This document shows positions 55,851-63,337 of a stretch of DNA of 64,000 nt, in pieces. The stretch is from Bosea sp. 124. GTDB taxonomy: Bacteria; Pseudomonadota; Alphaproteobacteria; Rhizobiales; Beijerinckiaceae. The notes beneath the pieces were generated by a model, which searched no databases, had not been told where the DNA came from, and saw nothing but the letters and a program-made list of their open reading frames with translations. A program made the translations under genes and the position numbers. Location of the stretch: assembly GCF_003046175.1 (NCBI RefSeq), contig NZ_PZZM01000001.1:1683001-1747000 (forward strand). Reading direction: 5' to 3'. Numbering within the stretch: position 1 is the first letter of the stretch; each line of letters opens with the position of its first letter.

Positions 55851-56282
55851 ATGTCCATCATCCAGTCCTCGCGCTTCCTGCGCAACGCCTTCGCCCTGGA
55901 TGCCGCCGCCTGTGCCGGCACCGGCCTGCTGCTCGCGACCACCGCGGGACCGCTTTCCGGCTGGCTCGGCTTCCCCATCGGCTTCCTGCGCAGCGCCGGG
56001 CTCGTCCTGTTGCCCTGCGCCGCCATGCTTGCCTGGTTGGCCAGCCGCGAAACGCTGCCCCGCCTTGCCGTCCTTGCCGTGATCGGCGTCAACCTGCTCT
56101 GGATCGCCGACAGCATCGCGATCCTGCTGGCAGGATGGTTCGCCCCGACTGGGCTCGGCATGGCCTTCGTGCTCGTACAGGCTGCGGCAGTCGCCGTCGT
56201 GACCGAGCTTGAAGTCATCGGGCTGAAGCGGTCGATTGCGACCGGCCTGCCGCAGGCGCAGGATCACCACGCGGCTCGATGA
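55851..56282 (+). CDS. Small integral membrane protein
   Basis: A protein of 143 residues with four predicted hydrophobic helices (about 15-35, 42-62, 70-92, 98-120) and short loops. AAGGAG is six bases before ATG 55851. No enzymatic motif is visible and I do not recognise the family. The divergent XRE/MmyB-type regulator next door suggests regulated expression. Confidence 0.85.
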   Translation: MSIIQSSRFLRNAFALDAAACAGTGLLLATTAGPLSGWLGFPIGFLRSAGLVLLPCAAMLAWLASRETLPRLAVLAVIGVNLLWIADSIAILLAGWFAPTGLGMAFVLVQAAAVAVVTELEVIGLKRSIATGLPQAQDHHAAR

Positions 56283-56363
56283 CGCTTCGTCACGCAACTG
56301 TCATGCAGCGCACATAGCCGGGAGGCCGATTCCAATCCATGCTCCGGCAAAAGGACGATCCCG

Positions 56364-58565
56364 ATGCGCCAGCCCCTGGTTCTCGCCGCCTTCACGTCCC
56401 TGCTGCTGACCGGCACCGCGCTCGCCGAGCCGATGTTCAACCGCATCGCGACCTTCTCCGTCCCGCTCAATCTGCCGGCCGACCGGGACGCCTCCAAGAA
56501 GACCGTCGCGGAGATCATCGCGGCGAATGAGGAGGGCACCTTGCTCGCCTATACCGATGCCGAGCAGAAGGCGCTGGGCATCATCGACATCACGACGCCG
56601 GCGACGCCGAAAGCGGCCGGCTTCGTGCCACTGGGCGGCGAATCCACCTCGGTCACGATCCTTGGCGACAAGGCCTTCGTGGCTGTCGTCACCTCCGGCG
56701 ACAACTTCAAGGAGCCGGCCGGCCACCTCGCCACCGTCGACCTCAAGACCAAGGCTGTAGTGGCGACCTGCGATCTCGGTGGCCAGCCCGATTCGGTGAC
56801 ACTGACCAAGGACAAGAGCAAGATCGTCATCGCGATCGAGAACGAGCGCGACGAGAAGCTGAACAAGGGCGCGCTGCCGCAGCTCCCGGCCGGCAACGTC
56901 ACGCTGATCGGCATCAAGGATGGCGCCATCGACTGCGCCTCGCGCCAGGTCATCGACGTGACCGGCATCGCGGCGGTCGAGCCGACCGATCCCGAGCCGG
57001 AATTCGTCGACGTCAACCAGGATGGCCTCGCCGTGGTGACGCTGCAGGAAAACAACCACCTCGTCGTCATCGACACGAAGACGGGCCAGGTCATCGCGCA
57101 TTTCTCCGCCGGCACGGTCGATCTCAAGACCATCGACAAGACCCGCGACGGCCAGATCAAGGCCACCGAGGAGCTCAAGGGCGTGGCACGCGAGCCCGAT
57201 GCCGTGCGCTGGCTCGACAATGACCGCTTCGTCACCGCCAATGAGGGCGATTGGAAGGGCGGCTCGCGCGGCTTCACGATCTTCCGCAAGGACGGCACGA
57301 TCGAGTTCGATTCCGCCTCGACCGTCGACCATATCGCGATGCGCCACGGCCACTACCCGGAACGTCGTTCGGCTGCCAAAGGCAGCGAGCCCGAGGGTAT
57401 CGAGGTCGGCACCTATGGCAGCGACAGGCTGATCTTCGTCGGGCTGGAGCGCGCCTCGATGGTGCTGGTCTACAAGGACGAAGGCGCGGGCAAAGCGCCG
57501 CGCAATCTGCAGGCCCTGCCCGGTGGCATCGGCCCAGAGGGGCTGCTGGCGATCCCGCAGCGCAATCTCTTCGTTTCGGCCTCCGAAACCGATGTCGGAG
57601 ACAAGGGCGGGGCGCGCTCCGCCGTGACGATCTACCAGCGCAGCGAGGCGCCTGCCGCCTATCCGACCATCGTCTCGAACGATGTCGATGGCGTGCCGCT
57701 CGGCTGGGGCGCGCTGTCGGGGCTCGCGGCGCATGGCTCGACGCCGGGCCGCCTCTTCGCGATCACAGACAACGCCTATCAACCCTCGCGCATCCTCGAA
57801 ATCGACGCGACGCAGACGCCTGCCAGGATCACCGGCGCCATCGCGGTGACAAAGGACGGCAAGGACGCCTCCTATGATCTGGAGGGCATCGCGACACGGC
57901 CGGGCGGCGGCTTCTGGCTGGCGTCCGAAGGCAATCCCGAGGCCAAGGACAAGCCGACGCGCAACATCCTGCTGCGCGTGACGGCGGCGGGCGCCGTTGA
58001 GGAGGAAATCCATCTTCCCGAGGCGCTCGAGGCCCAGGCCACGCGTTTCGGCTTCGAGGGTGTGGCCGTCACCGGCGAAGGTGCCGACGAGACCGTCTGG
58101 CTCGCAGTGCAGCGCGAATGGACGGACGACCCGAAGGGCAAGACCAAGATCCTGAGCTACAAGCCCGCGACCAAGGCCTGGGGTGTGTTGCATTACCCGC
58201 CGAGTGCACCCGCGAGCGGCGCGTGGATCGGCCTGTCGGAACTGGTCTTCCTCGGCAATGACCGTTTTGCAGTCATCGAGCGCGACAACCTCTTCGGCGC
58301 CAAGGCCGTCAAGACGCTGGCGACCTTCTCGGTCAAGGGGCTGGTCCCCGCCGCCATCGGTTCGGCGACGATCCCGACGGTGGAGAAGACCATGCTGCGC
58401 GACCTGACGCCCGATCTGATGAAGACCGGCGGCTATGGCATCGAGAAGGTCGAGGGCATGGCACTCGACAAGGCCGGCAACGTCTTCGTCGTCACCGACA
58501 ATGACGGCGTCGACGACAATTCCGGCGAGACGCAGTTCCTGGCGCTCGGCAAGATCGCGAACTGA
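56364..58565 (+). CDS. Secreted phytase-like esterase-domain protein with N-terminal propeller (paralog 2)
   Basis: A protein of 733 residues with signal peptide MRQPLVLAAFTSLLLTGTALAE. The N-terminal half (about 25-420) looks like a beta-propeller (GIIDITTPATPKAAGFVPLGGESTSV, HLVVIDTKTGQVIAHF, FVTANEGDWKGGSRGFTIF), as in choice-of-anchor I proteins. The C-terminal half from about 440 is the phytase-like esterase domain (GWGALSGLAAHGSTPGRLFAITDNAYQPSRILEID, DLEGIATRPGGGFWLASEGNP, GYGIEKVEGMALDKAGNVFVVTDNDGVDDNSGET). Periplasmic or exported; substrate unknown. Compare 32290-33648. Confidence 0.92.
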   Translation: MRQPLVLAAFTSLLLTGTALAEPMFNRIATFSVPLNLPADRDASKKTVAEIIAANEEGTLLAYTDAEQKALGIIDITTPATPKAAGFVPLGGESTSVTILGDKAFVAVVTSGDNFKEPAGHLATVDLKTKAVVATCDLGGQPDSVTLTKDKSKIVIAIENERDEKLNKGALPQLPAGNVTLIGIKDGAIDCASRQVIDVTGIAAVEPTDPEPEFVDVNQDGLAVVTLQENNHLVVIDTKTGQVIAHFSAGTVDLKTIDKTRDGQIKATEELKGVAREPDAVRWLDNDRFVTANEGDWKGGSRGFTIFRKDGTIEFDSASTVDHIAMRHGHYPERRSAAKGSEPEGIEVGTYGSDRLIFVGLERASMVLVYKDEGAGKAPRNLQALPGGIGPEGLLAIPQRNLFVSASETDVGDKGGARSAVTIYQRSEAPAAYPTIVSNDVDGVPLGWGALSGLAAHGSTPGRLFAITDNAYQPSRILEIDATQTPARITGAIAVTKDGKDASYDLEGIATRPGGGFWLASEGNPEAKDKPTRNILLRVTAAGAVEEEIHLPEALEAQATRFGFEGVAVTGEGADETVWLAVQREWTDDPKGKTKILSYKPATKAWGVLHYPPSAPASGAWIGLSELVFLGNDRFAVIERDNLFGAKAVKTLATFSVKGLVPAAIGSATIPTVEKTMLRDLTPDLMKTGGYGIEKVEGMALDKAGNVFVVTDNDGVDDNSGETQFLALGKIAN

Positions 58566-58580
58566 CCGATCGCCTCAAAT

Positions 58581-58611
58581 AAAAAACCCCGGATGCTCGT
58601 CGCATCCGGGG
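58581..58611 (-). terminator. Strong intrinsic terminator of the metNIQ operon
   Basis: CCCCGGATGC (58587-58596) and GCATCCGGGG (58602-58611) form a perfect 10-pair stem with a TCGTC loop. On the minus strand it is followed by six U, the right orientation to end metQ. It may also stop the convergent phytase-like transcript. Confidence 0.88.
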
Positions 58612-58652
58612 CAGTCGCCTGACCGCGAGCGGACCAGGTGGGGAGGAACGGA

Positions 58653-59453
58653 TTACCAGCCGGCCAGCACGTTGCCCTTGAAGCGCTCGGCGACGAAGGC
58701 CTTGATCTCCGGCGTGTGGTAGGTTTCGACCAGCGTCTTGACCCAGGGCTTGTCCTTGTCGGCCGCGCGCACGGCGATGACGTTGACATAGGGGCCCTTG
58801 GGGTCCTCGCGCAGGATCGCCGAGGTCGGCTCGATCTTGGCGTCGACGGCGTAGTTGGTGTTGATCGCCGCGGCGGCGACATCGGCCAGCGTGCGCGGGG
58901 TCTGGGCGGCCTCGACCTCGACGATCTTGAGCTTCTTGGGATTGGCGACGATGTCGATCGGGCCCGGCTTGAAGCCGACGCCATCCTTCAGCTTGATGAC
59001 GCCCTTGTCCTGCAACAGCAGCAGCGCGCGCCCGCCATTGGTCGGATCATTCATGATCGCGACCGACGATCCGTCCGGCACCTCGGCCCAGCTCTTGTAC
59101 TTCGACGAGTAGATGCCGAGCGGGAAGTTCACGGTCAGGCCGACACTGACGAGCTTGAAGCCGCGATCCTTCACCTGATTGTCGAGATAGGGCTGGTTCT
59201 GGAAGGAGTTCGCCTCCAGTTCGCCGGCGTCGAGCGCCTGGTTCGGCACGACATAGTCTGAGAACTCGATGATCTTGAGGTCGATGCCCTTGGCAGCCAG
59301 CAGCGGCTTCACCTTCTCCAGGATCTCGGCATGGGGACCGGGCGAGACGCCGATGCGGACGACCTGCGGGGCCTGGGCAAGAGCGGGGACCGCGAGGGTC
59401 AAGACGAGTGCAGCCGAGGCTGCAAGCGCGGTGCGGCGGGTGATGGTCGTCAT
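58653..59453 (-). CDS. metQ: Methionine ABC transporter substrate-binding protein
   Basis: A receptor of 266 residues of the NlpA/MetQ family for D/L-methionine. The signal (MTTITRRTALAASAALVLTLAVPALAQ) is twin-arginine-like and has no lipobox, unlike the lipoprotein MetQ of E. coli. Core motifs: VRIGVSPGPHAEILEKVKPLLAAKGIDLKIIEFSDYVVPNQAL, ELEANSFQNQPYLDNQ, and VAIMNDPTNGGRALLLLQDKGVIKLKDG. AAGGAA precedes ATG 59453. Last gene of the operon, separated from metI by a palindromic repeat. Confidence 0.96.
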   Translation of the reverse strand: MTTITRRTALAASAALVLTLAVPALAQAPQVVRIGVSPGPHAEILEKVKPLLAAKGIDLKIIEFSDYVVPNQALDAGELEANSFQNQPYLDNQVKDRGFKLVSVGLTVNFPLGIYSSKYKSWAEVPDGSSVAIMNDPTNGGRALLLLQDKGVIKLKDGVGFKPGPIDIVANPKKLKIVEVEAAQTPRTLADVAAAAINTNYAVDAKIEPTSAILREDPKGPYVNVIAVRAADKDKPWVKTLVETYHTPEIKAFVAERFKGNVLAGW

Positions 59454-59510
59454 GGGGTGATTCCTTCGTCTTTGTTGATGACTTGCGGGGGATGATGTCC
59501 CCCCTTCAGC

Positions 59511-59622
59511 CCTCATCCCGAGGAGCCGCGAAGCGGCGTCTCGAAGGATGCTCCAGGAGGCTCCAGCGCGTGCTGGGCCATCCTTCGAGACGCGCTTCTG
59601 CGAAGCGCTCCTCAGTATGAGG
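59511..59622. repeat. Long inverted-repeat element (CCTCAT/ATGAGG family) between metI and metQ
   Basis: A 112-base element whose arms of about 40 bases (CCTCATCCCGAGGAGC, GCGTCTCGAAGGATG, and their complements) fold into one long imperfect hairpin. It resembles short palindromic repeats widespread in Hyphomicrobiales. It lies inside the metNIQ operon and may tune metQ against metI. Confidence 0.8.
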
Positions 59623-59649
59623 GCGGAAAGGGTGAGAGGAGCGTCGGGT

Positions 59650-60330
59650 TCAGGCGTGGCGCAGGCGCTTGTTGAGCCGGCGGGCGAGGCGGTCGCCGAT
59701 GGTCTGGACGGTCTGAACGAGGACGATCAGGACGGCGACGACGGCGGCCATGACCTCGGGCATGAAACGCTGGTAGCCGTAGCGGATGCCGAGATCGCCA
59801 AGCCCACCGCCGCCGACCGCGCCTACCATGGCCGAGAAACCGATCAGGCTGACGATAGCCAGCGTCAGGCCGAGAGCGATGGCGGGCAGCGCCTCCGGCA
59901 CCAGCACCTTGCGGACGATCTGAAGCGGCGTCGCGCCCATCGAACGAGCGGCCTCGACCAACCCCTGATCGACCTCGCGAACGGCGCCCTCGATCAGCCG
60001 CGCGATGAAGGGGGCGGCAGCGACGGTGAGCGGGACGATTGCGGCGTTGGTGCCGATCGATGTGCCGGCGATCAACCGGGTGAACGGGATGATCGCGACG
60101 ACGAGGATGATGAAGGGCGTCGAGCGCGTGGCGTTGACCAGCGTTCCGAGCACGGCATTGGTGACCGGCGCCGCAAAGAGTTCGCCGCGCTTGCTCGTCG
60201 CGAGGAAGACGCCGAGCGGCAGGCCGAGGACCGTGCCGAGTCCGGCGGCAACCGCCACCATCTGCAGCGTGTCGAGCGTGGCCTGGAGGATCAGGGCTGC
60301 GATCTGGGGCGAGATGATCTCAGGAAACAT
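59650..60330 (-). CDS. metI: Methionine ABC transporter permease
   Basis: A permease of 226 residues with five hydrophobic helices. MetI marks: TLDTLQMVAVAAGLGTVLGLPLGVFL, NATRSTPFIILVVAIIPFTRLIAGTSIG, the coupling loop EAARSMGATPLQIVRKVLVPEALPAI, and SAMVGAVGGGGLGDLGIRYGYQRF. Its start overlaps the end of metN by 11 bases. Confidence 0.97.
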   Translation of the reverse strand: MFPEIISPQIAALILQATLDTLQMVAVAAGLGTVLGLPLGVFLATSKRGELFAAPVTNAVLGTLVNATRSTPFIILVVAIIPFTRLIAGTSIGTNAAIVPLTVAAAPFIARLIEGAVREVDQGLVEAARSMGATPLQIVRKVLVPEALPAIALGLTLAIVSLIGFSAMVGAVGGGGLGDLGIRYGYQRFMPEVMAAVVAVLIVLVQTVQTIGDRLARRLNKRLRHA

Positions 60331-61429
60331 GGCCGATGACCTCCGCCTTGAGTTCGAGGCTGTTGAGCGCGCCGAGAACGGCGGCGAGTTCCGGCTCGCG
60401 CGTCGGCACCGAGACGAGCAGGCTGCCGAAGGGCCGGCCGGCAATGGCGTCGATGCGGCCGGCAAGGATGTTGACGTCGACGCCGATGGTCGAGCTCAGC
60501 CGGCTGATGACGGGCGCCGTCGCGTTCTCTCCGGTAAAGGTGATGCGCAGCACGGTGTCGTCGCCAGGGCGCGCTTCCGCCCGGATGCGCCCGGCGAGAT
60601 AGGCCGGCAGTTCGACGCCGGTGACCGCCTCGACGAAGCGCGCCGTGGTCGGATGCTGCGGGCGCGTCAGCACCGAGAAGACATCGCCTTCCTCGACGAT
60701 GGCACCATCCTCGATCACCGCGACGCGGTCACAGATTTCCTTGATGACGGGGATCTCATGGGTGATCAGCAGGATGGTGATGCCGAGGTCGCGGTTGACC
60801 TGCTTCAGCAGGGTCAGGATCGACTTCGTCGTCTCGGGATCGAGCGCCGAGGTCGCCTCGTCGCAGAGCAACACCTTCGGGTCGGTCGCGAGCGCCCGGG
60901 CGATGCCGACGCGCTGCTTCTGGCCGCCCGAGAGCTCGGCAGGATAGCGTCCGCGCTTGTCGGCGAGCCCGACCAGGTCGAGCAGGCGCGCGACCCGTTC
61001 CTCGATCTCAGGCTTCGGCGTCCCCGCGATCTCGAGCGGCAGGGCGACATTGTCGAAGACCGTGCGCGAGGAGAGCAGGTTGAAATGCTGGAAGATCATG
61101 CCGGTGGCGCGGCGACGGGTCCGCCAGCCGGCTTCCGACAGGCCGGTGACATCCTCGCCATCGATCAGGAGGCGGCCGGACGTGGCCCGCTCCAGCCCGT
61201 TGACGAGACGGATCAGGGTGGATTTGCCGGCGCCGGAGCGGCCGATGACGCCGACGACGGCGCCCTTCGGCACATCGAGGTCGATGCCCGACAGCGCCGT
61301 AACGGCACCCTGCGCGCCACGGCCGGGATAGGTCTTTCCGACCTGCTCGAAACGAATGATCGGCGGGATGGGGTCCGGCAGCGGGCCGGCGCCGGTGCGG
61401 AAGGTATCGGGCTTTACGGGGGCGTTCAT
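60320..61429 (-). CDS. metN: Methionine ABC transporter ATP-binding protein
   Basis: An ATPase of 369 residues. Walker A GRSGAGKST, Q-loop IFQHFNLLSSRTVFDNVALPLEIAG, signature LSGGQKQRVGIARALA, Walker B VLLCDEATSALDPETT and H-loop THEIPVIKEICD. The C-terminal NIL domain from about residue 290 (VLRITFTGENATAPVISRLSSTIGVDVNILAGRID) binds methionine and gives allosteric trans-inhibition. ATG 61429 is five bases from GAGG; ATG 61432 is adjacent. It follows a 65-codon small gene by seven bases. Confidence 0.97.
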   Translation of the reverse strand: MNAPVKPDTFRTGAGPLPDPIPPIIRFEQVGKTYPGRGAQGAVTALSGIDLDVPKGAVVGVIGRSGAGKSTLIRLVNGLERATSGRLLIDGEDVTGLSEAGWRTRRRATGMIFQHFNLLSSRTVFDNVALPLEIAGTPKPEIEERVARLLDLVGLADKRGRYPAELSGGQKQRVGIARALATDPKVLLCDEATSALDPETTKSILTLLKQVNRDLGITILLITHEIPVIKEICDRVAVIEDGAIVEEGDVFSVLTRPQHPTTARFVEAVTGVELPAYLAGRIRAEARPGDDTVLRITFTGENATAPVISRLSSTIGVDVNILAGRIDAIAGRPFGSLLVSVPTREPELAAVLGALNSLELKAEVIGHVS

Positions 61430-61436
61430 CATCACC

Positions 61437-61634
61437 TCAGAACAGCGCGTGGCAGGACCAATGGGCAAGGCCCAGTTGCTCATGCGTCACGTCATGAATG
61501 GATGTCCGGCGCGCCTCGTCGGCCCCGGCCTCATCCTGCGCGAACGCAGGATCGGCAGGCTCGGACGTTTTGGCCGGGGCCGCGACAGCGAACCCCTCCG
61601 CCAGGCGATGCCAGAAATACGACAGGAAATTCAT
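61437..61634 (-). CDS. Small protein of unknown function in the metNIQ operon
   Basis: A 65-residue frame, MNFLSYFWHRLAEGFAVAAP then a hydrophilic, acidic middle and LGLAHWSCHALF at the end. AAGGA lies about eight bases before the ATG. The gaps of 9 bases to the gene before and 7 to metN argue that it is translated. I do not recognise the family; the N-terminal segment could be an amphipathic or membrane-touching helix. Confidence 0.5.
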   Translation of the reverse strand: MNFLSYFWHRLAEGFAVAAPAKTSEPADPAFAQDEAGADEARRTSIHDVTHEQLGLAHWSCHALF

Positions 61635-61643
61635 GGCCAGTCC

Positions 61644-61892
61644 TTACGAGGCCAGCCGCGCCGTGCCGCCGCGACGGGGTGCCGCAAGCTGCCGGGCCGC
61701 GAGTTCGGCTGCGCCGGGCGTCGCGAAGCGGTGGCCTTCGAGCGCATGGAACGTGGACGAGGCGGCAATGAAGGTAAAATAGCGCTCGTCGCCGCGCCGG
61801 CTCACGAGCCCGGCCTGGGTCTCGCCGATCTCGATGACATAGGCCTGCTGGCCCGGCCGGGGCCGGCCGGCATCGTACTGGAATGGGGTCAT
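61644..61892 (-). CDS. Small conserved-looking protein heading the metNIQ operon
   Basis: An 82-residue protein with QQAYVIEIGETQAGLVSRRGDERYFTF, then FHALEGHRFATPGAAELAARQL. The FHALEGxxFxxPxAAExAAR pattern occurs in small hypothetical proteins of Hyphomicrobiales, as I recall; no function is known. GGGAG lies before ATG 61892, next to a hairpin (61903-61919). First full gene after the riboswitch and leader ORF. Confidence 0.65.
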   Translation of the reverse strand: MTPFQYDAGRPRPGQQAYVIEIGETQAGLVSRRGDERYFTFIAASSTFHALEGHRFATPGAAELAARQLAAPRRGGTARLAS

Positions 61893-61902
61893 GGCTGTGC
61901 TC

Positions 61903-61919
61903 CCGCCGCTGCTGCGGCG
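61903..61919 (-). promoter_or_regulatory. Hairpin beside the ribosome site of the first met-operon gene
   Basis: On the minus strand CGCCGC-AGCA-GCGGCG directly abuts GGGAG, the ribosome site for the gene starting at 61892. If formed, the stem could mask or expose that site, depending on where ribosomes stand in the upstream leader ORF. This is inference from position. Confidence 0.4.
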
Positions 61920-61979
61920 CATGTGGACATCTGAGGGGCTGGTCTGCGACGCCGCGCGGAGGCGGCTCTCAGGCTCGGA

Positions 61980-62048
61980 TCAGAATCGACAACAACAGCC
62001 GTTGCACAGGGGAAGCAGGTGCGTCTGACGCGGGATCGCATCGATCAT
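61980..62048 (-). CDS. Cysteine-rich 22-residue leader peptide
   Basis: A short frame with an excellent ribosome site (AGGAG, seven bases from ATG). It begins MIDAIPRQTH and ends LCNGCCCRF, with Cys codons TGC, then three consecutive TGT. It lies between a SAM-II-type riboswitch and the first gene of the methionine transporter operon. Runs of codons for one amino acid are the hallmark of attenuator leader peptides; here ribosome stalling on cysteine codons would report cysteine supply. Poly-cysteine leader ORFs are known in mycobacteria. That this one is translated and regulatory is inference. Confidence 0.62.
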   Translation of the reverse strand: MIDAIPRQTHLLPLCNGCCCRF

Positions 62049-62085
62049 GTTCGTCTCCTGTCGAATGGAGCCCACGACCGCGTCG

Positions 62086-62142
62086 TGGCGCTTTAGCGTT
62101 TGGTGACGCGGCGCAAGCTGCTCGCTCAAATCCCCGCGGCCT
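62086..62142 (-). ncRNA. SAM-II-type riboswitch of the methionine transporter operon
   Basis: On the minus strand the sequence contains GATTTGAGC, then GCTTGCGCCGCG, then AAACGCTAAAGCG. This follows the SAM-II order (GAUUUGA..., CUUGC-CC-CGU, then GCUAAA). CGCGG/CCGCG can form the P1 stem, and AGCG in its loop can pair with CGCT of CGCTAAAG to make the pseudoknot. SAM-II elements are mainly alphaproteobacterial and precede methionine genes. SAM binding would lower expression of the transporter. A covariance search was not possible. Confidence 0.8.
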
Positions 62143-62168
62143 TTCGGCAAAACCGATCGACAGGAGCC

Positions 62169-62197
62169 AATCTGGCGCGTGCCGTCCTGTTTGTCAA
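62169..62197 (-). promoter_or_regulatory. Sigma-70-type promoter of the met leader
   Basis: On the minus strand TTGACA (62197-62192) is a perfect -35 box, followed after 17 bases by CAGATT as -10. Transcription would start near 62162, about 20 bases before the riboswitch. Confidence 0.65.
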
Positions 62198-62346
62198 CTC
62201 GATCGTTCTTTTAAAAAAACACCGTGAGATGGACCGGCATGCCCGAGGCATGGGCCGGAACAGAAGATTCTTCTCCGCCGCGCCTCCACGCGCCCGCGAC
62301 GCCGCGCCAGCTTGACGCTGGCGTCGCCGCCGGGTCATTTGCCCTC

Positions 62347-62721
62347 ATGACGGCCGAAACGCCCCTGCTGCTGCGACGCCTGCGCTGCTCCCTGCTGGGA
62401 GCCTGGCTGGCGGTTGCCTATGCGCTGGCGGTGCTGGCCTCCGGGCTGGCACCCTCGTCCGCCTCAGCCCATGTTCTGGACGGCACGGTGCTGTGCTCTG
62501 GCCTGACACTGCCGGGGCCGGAAGCGCCCGAACCGGCTGGCGAGCCGTCTCACTGCAAGGGCTGCCTGCTCAATCCGGTGATGGCCTGCCCGGCCCAGAC
62601 CGGCCAGGTTGGCGTCGCCCGGGCTTCGGCTGTCACGGCGGCCCGGATCGTTGCCGCCATCGTTGTCGCGCCATCGCCGATCCTGGGCCTGCCACCCTCG
62701 CGCGCGCCGCCGGCAGCCTAG
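62347..62721 (+). CDS. DUF2946-like small membrane/secreted protein
   Basis: A protein of 124 residues with one N-terminal hydrophobic helix (GAWLAVAYALAVLASGLAPSSASA) and a later HCKGCLLNP motif followed by another Cys, then a weakly hydrophobic Ala/Val segment. The His-Cys-x2-Cys pattern and length fit DUF2946-type proteins found with copper genes. The next gene encodes a PCuAC copper chaperone. Metal binding is inference. Confidence 0.75.
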   Translation: MTAETPLLLRRLRCSLLGAWLAVAYALAVLASGLAPSSASAHVLDGTVLCSGLTLPGPEAPEPAGEPSHCKGCLLNPVMACPAQTGQVGVARASAVTAARIVAAIVVAPSPILGLPPSRAPPAA

Positions 62722-62833
62722 GCTCTACGGCTCCCCATCTCCCTTTTTCCGGCGCGGTTCTGCGCGGCATCAGCCGTGGCGCGCGCCCGCCATCCGTTCA
62801 GGCGCGTCGGCGCCAATCCGATCAGGACATCCC

Positions 62834-63322
62834 ATGACCAAATCCATTCTCGCCGCCATCGCGATTTCCCTGTCAGTGGGCGGGGCGGCGTTTGCCCATG
62901 ACTACAAGGCCGGCACGCTCAGGATCGACCATCCCTGGACCCGTGCCACCCCCGGCGGCGCCAAGGTCGGCGGCGGCTACCTTGCCATCGAGAACGCCGG
63001 ACCGGTGGCCGACCGGCTGGTCTCGGTCTCGGCGCCGTCGATCGCCGGCCGTTCCGAGATCCACGAGATGGCAACGACCAACGGCGTGATGACGATGCGC
63101 CCGCTCGACGGTGGCGTCGCCATCCCGCCCGGCGACAAGATCGAGTTCAAGCCGGGCGGCTACCACATCATGTTCATGGAACTGAAGCAGGCGCTGAAGC
63201 AAGACGAGCGCATCAAAGGCACCCTGACCTTCGAGAAGGCCGGAACCGTCGAGGTCGAGTTCAAGGTCGAGGCCGTCGGCGCCCGCGGCAGCACCGATCA
63301 GGGCGCGCATAAGGGGCATTGA
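62834..63322 (+). CDS. PCu(A)C family periplasmic copper chaperone
   Basis: A protein of 162 residues with signal peptide MTKSILAAIAISLSVGGAAFA. The core is DHPWTRATPGGAKVGGGYLAIEN, then copper ligands in SEIHEM (H77, M79), a Met in NGVMTMRP, and GGYHIMFM (H111, M113), the PCuAC pattern. A short His-rich end (HKGH) may add a site. It would deliver Cu(I) to cytochrome oxidase CuA/CuB assembly. Same strand as the DUF2946-like gene, 112 bases downstream. Confidence 0.93.
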   Translation: MTKSILAAIAISLSVGGAAFAHDYKAGTLRIDHPWTRATPGGAKVGGGYLAIENAGPVADRLVSVSAPSIAGRSEIHEMATTNGVMTMRPLDGGVAIPPGDKIEFKPGGYHIMFMELKQALKQDERIKGTLTFEKAGTVEVEFKVEAVGARGSTDQGAHKGH

Positions 63323-63337
63323 GGAACTGGGCATATT

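Larger units (their letters stand above)
61893..62346. other. Regulatory intergenic region between metNIQ and copper genes
   Basis: This 454-base gap has the minus-strand promoter, riboswitch, leader ORF and hairpin described separately. The part from 62198 to 62346 must contain the plus-strand promoter for the copper-related genes; it includes an AT-rich stretch (TTCTTTTAAAAAAACA, 62206-62221) but no clear operator. Confidence 0.6.

Noticed and set aside
56301..58193. 630-codon open frame opposite the phytase-like gene
   Set aside because: Antisense shadow; the plus-strand frame has a signal peptide and family motifs.
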